A stretch of 64,000 bases of DNA from NCBI GenBank assembly GCA_001915995.1, contig MNRO01000019.1, positions 124,001-188,000 of the forward strand. Direction: 5' to 3'. Source of the stretch: Clostridium sp. 26_21. Lineage in GTDB: Bacteria; Bacillota; Clostridia; TANB77; CAG-508. Below the pieces are notes generated by a model, which saw only the letters and a list, made by a program, of their open reading frames with translations, did no database searches and had not been told where the DNA came from. A program made the translations under genes and the position numbers. Of the stretch, positions 56,682 through 64,000 are shown piece after piece; within the stretch, counting starts at the first letter, position 1; each line of letters begins with the position of its first letter.

Positions 56682-58241
56682 ATGAAAAAAATTATTTCAA
56701 TTTTGACAATTGTTTTATTAGCCATTATTGCAGTATGTCCACTAAGTTTTGCTGCTAATAACTTAACATTAACTGTTACAGGTGATGTAGCAGGAAGAAC
56801 ATTATCAGTATATAAATTATTTAATTTAACAGTAGAAGACAATGATAATTACCATTATTCATGGGATGGTTTAGCATCAGAAGGATTCTTTACAAGTAAA
56901 GGATATGCAAATATATATCAAGTATTAGAGGAATTAAGAAATTATGAAAATGATTCTACAAGTTTAACAAATTTAGCATTAGAATATTATAATTTCTGTA
57001 CAGATCCTGCTAATAGTGCAATATTAGCAAGCAAAACTTCAAGAATAGATGCAAAAACAGTTGGAGAAGATGAGAGATATGTTGAATTTACAGGATTAGA
57101 TGAAGGATATTATTTAGTATATGATGAAACAGAAAATCCTAATAATACAGTATCAAAAGCTAGATCAGCAGCAATACTTTCAAGCTTAATTCAAAGTGAA
57201 GAAGTAAAAATTAAAACAGATGATATTCACATAGAAAAAGAGGCAGATGTGGCAACAGCAAATGTTGGTGAAAATGTAAACTTTACAATTACAACAGAAG
57301 TTCCAAGAATGATTGGATATGACAAATATGAATTCAATGTAGAAGATACAATGTCAAAAGGATTAGACTTTAATGATGATATAGAAATAACAATAGGTGG
57401 CAAAACATATACAAATGCAACAATTTCTACAACAAAAAATGCAAATGGAACAACAAGCTTAGAGATAAAATTCAATGATTTTATTTCACAAAAAGACAAT
57501 GCTGGTGCAGAAATAAAAATTACATATTCTGCAAAATTAAATTCAGATGCAGCAATTAAAAAAGACAATACAAACCAAGTAAAATTAATATACTCAAATG
57601 ACCCAAAAACAGATGGAAAAGGTGAATCAACACCAGATATTGTTCATGTATATTCATTTACATTTGATATAACAAAAAAGAATTCAAAAGCTGAAACATT
57701 GAATGGTGCAAAATTCATATTAAAACTTTCAAATGGAAAATATGCTACATTTGACGAAAATGGAAAATTCACAGGAGAAGTTGAAAACAAAGAAGATGCA
57801 ACAGTATTAACTTCATCAGGAACAAAAGAAAAAGATGGTGCAGAAGTTGATGCAGGAAAAATTCAAATATCAGGATTAAAAGAAGGAACATATACATTAA
57901 TTGAAACAAAAGCTCCAGAAGGATATAATACACCAAACTTTGAATTTGTATTTAAAATAACACCAAGATTTAATGATGATGGAATTCTTGAAGATGCAGA
58001 TTTTGAATATTTACCAATGTCAAATTCAGCAAATGGATATGTTACAGGAGTACAAACAAAAGATGGTGTTGCAGAATTTAGTATTGACATATTAAATGCT
58101 CAAAAAGGACTTTTACCATCAACAGGTGGAATGGGAACAACACTCTTTACAACTGCAGGAATTGTTTTAATGATTAGTGCATTAGGTGTTTTAGTTATAA
58201 AAATGAAGAAAAATAAATCAGTATATTCAAAAGAAAATTAG
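56682..58241 (+). CDS. major (backbone) pilin, isopeptide-forming, LPSTG anchored
   Basis: A 519-residue SpaA-type pilin. Signal peptide (IISILTIVLLAIIAVCPLSFAA), N-domain (VTGDVAGRTLSVYKLFNL, residues ~30-180), middle domain with ADVATANVGENVNFTITTEVP and YEFNVEDTMSKGLDFNDDI, and a C-terminal Cna-B-like domain (FDITKKNSKAETLNGAKFIL) carrying the E-box TLIETKAPEGYN for the intramolecular isopeptide bond. Sorting signal LPSTG at 478-482, hydrophobic span, then KMKKNKSVYSKEN. Start is 4 bp after the previous stop, with its ribosome binding site inside that gene. The sortase follows 18 bp later. Confidence 0.92.
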   Translation: MKKIISILTIVLLAIIAVCPLSFAANNLTLTVTGDVAGRTLSVYKLFNLTVEDNDNYHYSWDGLASEGFFTSKGYANIYQVLEELRNYENDSTSLTNLALEYYNFCTDPANSAILASKTSRIDAKTVGEDERYVEFTGLDEGYYLVYDETENPNNTVSKARSAAILSSLIQSEEVKIKTDDIHIEKEADVATANVGENVNFTITTEVPRMIGYDKYEFNVEDTMSKGLDFNDDIEITIGGKTYTNATISTTKNANGTTSLEIKFNDFISQKDNAGAEIKITYSAKLNSDAAIKKDNTNQVKLIYSNDPKTDGKGESTPDIVHVYSFTFDITKKNSKAETLNGAKFILKLSNGKYATFDENGKFTGEVENKEDATVLTSSGTKEKDGAEVDAGKIQISGLKEGTYTLIETKAPEGYNTPNFEFVFKITPRFNDDGILEDADFEYLPMSNSANGYVTGVQTKDGVAEFSIDILNAQKGLLPSTGGMGTTLFTTAGIVLMISALGVLVIKMKKNKSVYSKEN

Positions 58242-58259
58242 TATGAAAGGGATATAATA

Positions 58260-58970
58260 ATGTTAAAATTTTTTAAGAAATATTGGATAAACATTTTGTT
58301 TGTAATGATATTTGTTATAGGATTATTAATATTTTTATATCCTTTTATTAGTAATTTTATTAACGAAAGACTTCAAACAAAAGAAGTATCTGAATATGAT
58401 GTTAAGATACAAAAATTAACAAATGATGAATATAATTTGATGATTAGAAAAGCTCAGGAATATAATAATTTATTACTTTCTGGAACATTAGAAGAAAATA
58501 CAGAAAAGGCAGATGAAAGAGGATATTATGATTTATTATCATTAGATGATTCAGGAATAATGGGATATTTAACAATAGATAAAATAAATGTTAAAGCACC
58601 AATATTTCATGGAAGTGAAAGATCTGTTTTGCAAAATGGAATAGGTCATATGAAAGGTTCATCATTGCCTGTTGATAGTCCAAGTTCACATGTTATTTTA
58701 GCAGGGCATACAGGTTTACCTTCTGCTAAGTTATTAACAGATTTAAATAAGATGGAAATTGGAGATAAATTTGAAATATCTGTTTTAAAATATAAATTTG
58801 TTTATGAGGTAGATCAAATTCTTGTAGTAGAACCTAATAATACAGAAAATTTGGGAATTGAAGATGGGAAACAGTTTGCTACACTTATTACTTGCACTCC
58901 ATATGGGGTTAATTCACATAGATTACTTGTGAGAGGAAAATTAATAAAATATTCATTGACTACAAATTAA
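58260..58970 (+). CDS. srtC: class C sortase (pilus polymerase)
   Basis: Transpeptidase that links pilin subunits through LPXTG Thr and a pilin Lys. 236 residues. N-terminal TM (ILFVMIFVIGLLIFLYPFI), a lid-containing stretch, and catalytic His150 (LAGHTGLP), Cys212 (TLITCTPYGVNSH) and Arg221 (HRLLVRG). The TLITCTPYGVNSHRLLVRG block marks class C. Unlike many class C enzymes it lacks the C-terminal membrane anchor; it ends at GKLIKYSLTTN. GAAAGGG precedes the ATG. Confidence 0.93.
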   Translation: MLKFFKKYWINILFVMIFVIGLLIFLYPFISNFINERLQTKEVSEYDVKIQKLTNDEYNLMIRKAQEYNNLLLSGTLEENTEKADERGYYDLLSLDDSGIMGYLTIDKINVKAPIFHGSERSVLQNGIGHMKGSSLPVDSPSSHVILAGHTGLPSAKLLTDLNKMEIGDKFEISVLKYKFVYEVDQILVVEPNNTENLGIEDGKQFATLITCTPYGVNSHRLLVRGKLIKYSLTTN

Positions 58971-58987
58971 TAAAATTATATAATCAA

Positions 58988-59042
58988 TATGGTAAGAAAA
59001 AAATTGCCATATTTTTTCTTATTTATTCTCTTACCAAAAAAA
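58988..59042 (+). terminator. terminator region after the sortase gene
   Basis: Overlapping inverted repeats: ATATGG/CCATAT and TAAGAAAAAAAT/ATTTTTTCTTA, with GGTAAG/CTTACC enclosing. T-rich tail after the first stem. Confidence 0.6.
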
Positions 59043-59060
59043 TAAAAAGGGGAAATACAT

Positions 59061-61259
59061 ATGTTAAAATTAGAAAATGTATCAAAAATTTATTATACAA
59101 ATGGAATTGTAGCAACAGGAATATCAAAAGTAAATTTAGAATTAAACATAGGTGAATTTGTAGTAATAACAGGAGAATCTGGAAGTGGGAAAAGTACACT
59201 TTTAAATGTAATATCAGGAATTGACAGTTATGAAGAAGGAGAAATGTATATAAATGGCAAAGAAACAAGCCACTATACTGAAAAAGACTTTGAAGAATAT
59301 AGAAAAAAATATATAGCAAATATTTTTCAAAGTTTCAATTTAATTAATAGTTATACAGTATACCAAAATGTAGAACTAGTATTACTGTTAAATGGATATA
59401 AAAGAAAACAAATAAAGAAAAAAGTACTTGATATAATTGATAAAGTAGGACTCACAAAATTTAAAAACACAAAAGTATCAAAACTATCAGGAGGGCAAAA
59501 ACAAAGAGTAGCAATAGCAAGAGCAATTGTAAAAGACACACCAATAATTGTTGCAGATGAGCCAACTGGAAATTTAGATACAAAGTCAGCATATGAAATT
59601 ATAGAATTATTAAAAAATGTAGCCAAAGACAAATTAGTAGTTATTGTAACACATAATATAGAACAAGTTGAAAAATATGCAACAAGAATAATAAAAATGC
59701 ATGATGGAAGAATGATACAAAATACTGAAATAAAAAATATAAATGAAGATTCAAAAATAACACAAGCAAGTGGGAAAAATATAACAATTCCAAATCAATA
59801 TAGATTAGGAATCAGAAATACATTTAATATATTCTCAAAATTTATATTATTATTTATAGTATTTACATTTATGAGTGTTGCATTTTTATCTGAATATTCA
59901 GCATTTAAATTAGTAGAACATTCAACAGAAGAAAGTAGTGGATATAGTGCAAATTTAAGAGATATTTCAAAAGAAAGAATATTAATAAATAAACAAAATA
60001 GAGAACCATTTACAGAAGATGATTATAGTAAAATAAAACAATTATCAAATATAGACTATATAGTAGAAGATGATATTTCATTAGATACAGAATTTATATT
60101 AAGAAATGATACACTAAACACTTATGGATATATAAAAGATATAAATAATTTCAAAGGAAATCTAGATATAGGAAGAATGCCAGAAAATAATGATGAAATC
60201 ATTTTAAAAGCAAATAAAGATGACTATACTATAATACAAATGTTAGATAAAACATTAAATGGTGAATTTTCGCTACAAAAATCATATAGAGAAGGAGATA
60301 CAATAAAAACAGTAAAAATAGTTGGAATTCAATATAATGAAAACAATACTATATATGATAGAACTTTTTATGTATCAAATGAAGTTAAAAAAATAGTAAG
60401 ATCTTATGTGCATAATCAATATAGTGATATGAAAACATTATTAAATGATAAATATGTACAATACACTATTGAAACAAGTGAAAATGTTGAACCAGGTACA
60501 GCAATTGTAAATGATGATTTAAAATATCAATTTAAAAATAATAAAATAATAAATCAAAATATAAATATAAGTGTAAGCAATATTTATTATGAAGATAATA
60601 TTGATTTAACAATTACAAAAACATTTACAAAGTCAAATCTAAAGAAGTTAACAGGATATACAGATTATAGTTATTATCAAAATGCAATAATTATAAATCC
60701 TGATGATTACAACTCATTATATGACAAGCCATCATATCAATCAAGTGTATATGTAAAAAATTCAAACGTAATAGATCAAACAATGAGTGAACTGGAAAAT
60801 TTAGGATTAAAGCCTAAAAAAGCTACAGATTTTAAAGTTGAATATGAAAATGAAAGTCAGATTGTAAAAATATTTAAAGTAGTAGTAACAATATTTGTAA
60901 TAATAGTGGTATTTTTCATATCATATTTAATAATAAGTATTATTCTAAAATCAAGAAATATATATTATACAACTTTAAGAATGTTAGGCGCAACATCTAA
61001 GAGTACAAGAAAAATATTAAATATTGAATTATTTATAAATTCAACATTATCATATTTAATGGTATTAACCTTTGGATATCTGGTAAAACAAGATATTATA
61101 AAAATCGAATTTATTGCAAATCTAATAAAATATATAACATTAAATGAATGTATTTTAATGTATCTAATTCTATTTGTAGTAACACAATTAATAGCAAGAA
61201 AGTTTGCAAAGAAAATATTTAAAAGTTCTGCAATGAACAGATATAATGAGGAGGTGTAA
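59061..61259 (+). CDS. ABC transporter, fused ATPase-permease (MacB/FtsX type)
   Basis: A 732-residue fusion. ATPase residues 1-220: Walker A GESGSGKST, signature LSGGQKQRVAIARAI, Walker B PIIVADEPTG. Then an FtsX-like permease: TM1 (ILLFIVFTFMSVAFLSEY, about 273-290), a large extracellular domain (about 290-610), and three C-terminal membrane segments (VVVTIFVIIVVFFISYLIIS; STLSYLMVLTFGYL; ECILMYLILFVVTQLIA). Such mechanotransmission ABC proteins usually export or detoxify peptides rather than pump small solutes. GGGG site precedes the ATG. The stop is 4 bp before the next ABC gene's start, so the two are coupled. Confidence 0.88.
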   Translation: MLKLENVSKIYYTNGIVATGISKVNLELNIGEFVVITGESGSGKSTLLNVISGIDSYEEGEMYINGKETSHYTEKDFEEYRKKYIANIFQSFNLINSYTVYQNVELVLLLNGYKRKQIKKKVLDIIDKVGLTKFKNTKVSKLSGGQKQRVAIARAIVKDTPIIVADEPTGNLDTKSAYEIIELLKNVAKDKLVVIVTHNIEQVEKYATRIIKMHDGRMIQNTEIKNINEDSKITQASGKNITIPNQYRLGIRNTFNIFSKFILLFIVFTFMSVAFLSEYSAFKLVEHSTEESSGYSANLRDISKERILINKQNREPFTEDDYSKIKQLSNIDYIVEDDISLDTEFILRNDTLNTYGYIKDINNFKGNLDIGRMPENNDEIILKANKDDYTIIQMLDKTLNGEFSLQKSYREGDTIKTVKIVGIQYNENNTIYDRTFYVSNEVKKIVRSYVHNQYSDMKTLLNDKYVQYTIETSENVEPGTAIVNDDLKYQFKNNKIINQNINISVSNIYYEDNIDLTITKTFTKSNLKKLTGYTDYSYYQNAIIINPDDYNSLYDKPSYQSSVYVKNSNVIDQTMSELENLGLKPKKATDFKVEYENESQIVKIFKVVVTIFVIIVVFFISYLIISIILKSRNIYYTTLRMLGATSKSTRKILNIELFINSTLSYLMVLTFGYLVKQDIIKIEFIANLIKYITLNECILMYLILFVVTQLIARKFAKKIFKSSAMNRYNEEV

Positions 61260-61263
61260 TATT

Positions 61264-63714
61264 ATGATAAAATTAGTAAAAGTAAATAAATATTTTAATA
61301 GAAGAAAAAGAAATCAAATGCATATCATAAATAATACATCTCTTGAATTAGGTGATAATGGATTAGTTGCAATTTTAGGGAGTTCCGGAAGTGGAAAAAC
61401 AACATTATTAAATGCAATAGGTGGACTTGATAAAGTTAATAGTGGAAAAATATACATAAATGGTAAAAAAATAACACATAAAAGAGCTTATACAGTTGAT
61501 AAAATAAGAAATCTAAATATGGGATATATATTTCAAGATTATAAATTGTTAGAAAATATGTCTGTATATGATAATGTTGCACTATCATTAAAAATGATAG
61601 GAATAAAAAATAAAAAAGAAATACAAAAAAGAGTAAATTATGTTCTTGAAGAAGTAAAAATGTACAGATATAGAAATAGACCTGCTAAAATGTTATCAGG
61701 TGGAGAAAAACAAAGAGTCGCAATAGCAAGAGCACTTGTAAAAAATCCAAGTATAGTAATTGCAGATGAACCAACTGGTAACTTAGATAGTAAAAATTCT
61801 TTACAAGTAATGAATATAATAAAAGCAATTTCAAAAGAAAAATTAGTAATTCTTGTAACACATGAAGTAGATTTAGCAAATTTTTATGCTTCAAGAATTA
61901 TAGAACTTCAAGATGGAAAAATTGTTAAAGATTATGAAAATGAGCCAAAAGAATCATTAGAATATAGATTAGATAACAAATTATATTTAAAAGATTTTGA
62001 AAATATTAATAATATCGATAAAGATGATATTAAGGTAAATATATATTCTGATAACAAGCAAGATGAGATTAATATAAAATTAGCAATAAAAGATGGAAAT
62101 ATCTATATCCAATCAGAAAACAAGGTAGAAGTTGTTGATGAAAATTCATCAATAGAATTAGTAGATGATCATTACAAAAAGATTGATAAAAGCATTTATG
62201 ATGAAGAAAAATATAATTTGGAAAATATATCTGATAAAAAATATAAAGCAAAATATAAATCAATTTATGGAATAGCAAAATCAATAATTACAGGTTTTAA
62301 AAGAATTTCAAATTATACTATACTAAAAAAATTATTATTATTAGGATTTTTTGCATCAAGTATGTTTGTTGTATATGCAATATGTAGTATATATGGTGCA
62401 TTAGATGTAAGAGATATAGATTTTATGCAAATAGATAGAAATTATTTACAGGTTGAAAACACTACAATAAGTGTTGATGATTTCCTAAAATATGAACAAG
62501 ATCCTGGAATTGATTATATATTGCCTGGAAGCGGAGGAGTTATATTTACATTAAATAATAAGGATTATTATCAGACAGCAACACGTCCTGCAATGGTTAA
62601 TGGATATTTAGTAGCTATAGATACAATAACAGCAGATAATTTAATAAAAGGTAGAATGCCAGAAAATGAGTATGAAATTGTAGTAGATAAAAGAGTAGTA
62701 CAATCTGTCACATCAGATATGGGAATGGCAGGAAGTTTAGGAATAAAAACAGATGAAGATTTGCTAGGAAGAAGTTTAACTATCAAAAACTTAAAAGACT
62801 TTAAAATAGTTGGAATTGCAGACACAGAAGCAGAGTCTATATTTGTTAATAAATCAATGTTTGTAAATATAATCGCAAATGCCACAGGTGCAAATAATGT
62901 AAATGATTGGTTTTCTAGTGTTTATAAAGAAGAAACAACAGATAGTGAAGTAATGGATTATAATTTATTTTTAGATGATATTACATTAACAAAAGGAAGA
63001 TTACCAGAAAATGATTATGAAGTTATAGTAAATCAAATTAATAAAGATACTATGAAATTAAATAAACCAATAAAAGCACAAATAAATGGAGAAGAACTTG
63101 TAGTTGTTGGATATTATGATAGTCAAACAGATTTACAGGCATATCTTGTAAATAATAATACAGTAAAATATAATGTAATTAATAAGCAAAATTCAATGAC
63201 AATATATGCAAAAGATAGATCACAAGTTATAAATAAATTTAAAGATGAGTATAGGTTGAATATTATTGATAGATATGAAAAAGATAGAAGTGACTATCTA
63301 GAATATAAAAAAGATTCGGTAAAAAGTGCAATAATATTAGCCTCAATAATACTTGCAATATCACTAGTTGAAATATATTTGATGATGAGAGCATCATTCT
63401 TATCAAGGATAAAAGAAATTGGAGTATTTAGAGCAATTGGAGTAAAAAAATCAGATATATATAGAATGTTCTTGGGTGAAATTATTGCTATTACTGTATT
63501 TGGAAGTGTACCAGGAATTGCACTTATGACATATATATTGGCATCAATTATTAAAATTCAATCAGCATCAAGATTATTTATTGTTAATTTTCAAACAATA
63601 GGTCTAAGTGTTTTGATTATATTTGGAGTTAATATATTAGTTGGATTATTACCATTATTTAAAATTCTAAGAAAAAGGCCTGCTAGAATTTTAGCAAGAC
63701 ATGATGTAGAATAA
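61264..63714 (+). CDS. ABC transporter, fused ATPase-permease, partner of the upstream gene
   Basis: An 816-residue paralogue. ATPase residues 1-225: GSSGSGKTT, LSGGEKQRVAIARAL, SIVIADEPTG. A charged ~130-residue linker follows. TM1 is LLLLGFFASSMFVVYAICSI; an extracellular domain comes next. The C-terminal segments (AIILASIILAISLVEIYLMM; IIAITVFGSVPGIALMTYILA; IGLSVLIIFGVNILVGLLPLF) include IKEIGVFRAIGVKKSDI, the usual FtsX loop. The ATG at 61264 has GAGGAGGT 8 nt upstream; the ATG at 61246 overlaps the upstream gene and lies before that site. Likely forms a heterodimer with the preceding protein. A strong terminator ends the operon. Confidence 0.88.
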   Translation: MIKLVKVNKYFNRRKRNQMHIINNTSLELGDNGLVAILGSSGSGKTTLLNAIGGLDKVNSGKIYINGKKITHKRAYTVDKIRNLNMGYIFQDYKLLENMSVYDNVALSLKMIGIKNKKEIQKRVNYVLEEVKMYRYRNRPAKMLSGGEKQRVAIARALVKNPSIVIADEPTGNLDSKNSLQVMNIIKAISKEKLVILVTHEVDLANFYASRIIELQDGKIVKDYENEPKESLEYRLDNKLYLKDFENINNIDKDDIKVNIYSDNKQDEINIKLAIKDGNIYIQSENKVEVVDENSSIELVDDHYKKIDKSIYDEEKYNLENISDKKYKAKYKSIYGIAKSIITGFKRISNYTILKKLLLLGFFASSMFVVYAICSIYGALDVRDIDFMQIDRNYLQVENTTISVDDFLKYEQDPGIDYILPGSGGVIFTLNNKDYYQTATRPAMVNGYLVAIDTITADNLIKGRMPENEYEIVVDKRVVQSVTSDMGMAGSLGIKTDEDLLGRSLTIKNLKDFKIVGIADTEAESIFVNKSMFVNIIANATGANNVNDWFSSVYKEETTDSEVMDYNLFLDDITLTKGRLPENDYEVIVNQINKDTMKLNKPIKAQINGEELVVVGYYDSQTDLQAYLVNNNTVKYNVINKQNSMTIYAKDRSQVINKFKDEYRLNIIDRYEKDRSDYLEYKKDSVKSAIILASIILAISLVEIYLMMRASFLSRIKEIGVFRAIGVKKSDIYRMFLGEIIAITVFGSVPGIALMTYILASIIKIQSASRLFIVNFQTIGLSVLIIFGVNILVGLLPLFKILRKRPARILARHDVE

Positions 63715-63751
63715 AAAAAACCAATATTACATTTGTAATATTGGTTTTTTT
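63714..63751. terminator. bidirectional terminator at the end of the ABC operon
   Basis: CCAATATTAC / GTAATATTGG with ATTT loop, flanked by A8 and T7. Confidence 0.92.
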
Positions 63752-64000
63752 AAACTTTTAATTTTTTTATTTTATCTATTTCTGTGAACAAATCCTTTAC
63801 TGTTTGTTGTTTTAAATCATAAGCAGTTAAATATTCTTGGTGAATTTTATTAAAATTCTCAAAATTTTCATTGTTTTTAAATAAGCAAGGTATATATTCT
63901 TTATAAAAATCAATATCAATTTGTTTTTTAGAAGAATTCATTTTATTAATTAAATCAGAAATCTTTTTATGTCTATCAATTTCTTGTTTTAAATATTTAA
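63750..64000 (-). CDS. hypothetical protein, 5' truncated by window
   Basis: A reverse-strand frame open to the right edge; about 83 residues are visible ending ...FTEIDKIKKLKV. The internal ATG at 63941 is not the true start, because the frame continues upstream as KYLKQEIDRHKKISDLINK without a stop. It is highly charged and helical (Lys/Glu/Asn-rich), possibly coiled coil. No family recognised. It shares the bidirectional terminator with the ABC operon. Confidence 0.6.
   Translation of the reverse strand, partial: KYLKQEIDRHKKISDLINKMNSSKKQIDIDFYKEYIPCLFKNNENFENFNKIHQEYLTAYDLKQQTVKDLFTEIDKIKKLKV

Overview
The window is about 28-30% G+C by eye, with short intergenic gaps, strong AGGAGG-type ribosome binding sites, consensus sigma-A promoters (TTGACA-17-TATAAT) and U-tailed hairpin terminators. 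It carries sigK, ylbJ and spoIIM (endospore formation), a sortase C pilus locus, RNase Y, FtsH and a Gram-positive type 6S RNA. Together these point to an anaerobic, endospore-forming, low-GC Clostridia-type Firmicute, probably an uncultured gut lineage. No genus can be named from the sequence.

Layout. 1-16.1 kb is the central carbon region: the end of ackA, an MFS permease, pfkA, then (reverse) a small helical protein and sigK, a decayed phage-type ORF6N gene, and a long glycolytic run gapA, pgk, a Nudix hydrolase, a guanylate-kinase-like protein, tpiA, gpmI, an orphan YezG-type protein, a NifU-like/GGGtGRT pair, eno and malQ. 16.1-33.2 kb holds housekeeping and envelope genes: ylbJ, a YgjP-like metallopeptidase, tRNA-Gln(CTG), a cyclophilin, a FemX-like transferase, alr, a DUF1189 protein, ftsH, an EndoQ-like PHP protein, spoIIM, xerD, rny, an SOS-type dinB and a class B PBP. 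33.2-39.5 kb has a compositionally odd small gene, a MATE transporter fused to a cytidylate-kinase-like domain, a short aspartate kinase and a P2-type ATPase. 39.5-43.6 kb is a metal-response island: CadC/ArsR regulator, free HMA protein, CadA-type ATPase and two reverse-strand unknown genes. It is rich in palindromes and is bracketed by two copies of a 37-40 bp palindrome. 43.7-55.2 kb has a Fic protein, a FAD oxidoreductase, 6S RNA, a frameshifted PBP1A, cysS, argS, an unknown membrane-anchored protein, rsmA and fmt. 55.3-63.7 kb is a pilus locus (two sortase substrates and sortase C) followed by two ATPase-permease ABC fusions. An unfinished reverse gene runs off the right edge.

How the genes work together. 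The first third supplies the lower Embden-Meyerhof route from fructose-6-phosphate to phosphoenolpyruvate, plus acetate formation and alpha-glucan breakdown. The unexplained GGGtGRT pair sits between gpmI and eno. The envelope theme (FemX, Alr, two PBPs, pili) recurs through the window. The metal island reads as a sensor/efflux unit with unusually elaborate non-coding structure.

The most unusual signals are non-coding. Two genes (femX-like at 19.1 kb, EndoQ-like at 25.1 kb) have a perfect Shine-Dalgarno separated from the start codon by a hairpin; removing the hairpin leaves 9-10 nt. A 127-nt segment between the metal sensor and its HMA gene folds on itself almost completely. The lysC terminator stem contains the next gene's ribosome binding site. 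All calls come from reading the sequence; no database search was run.
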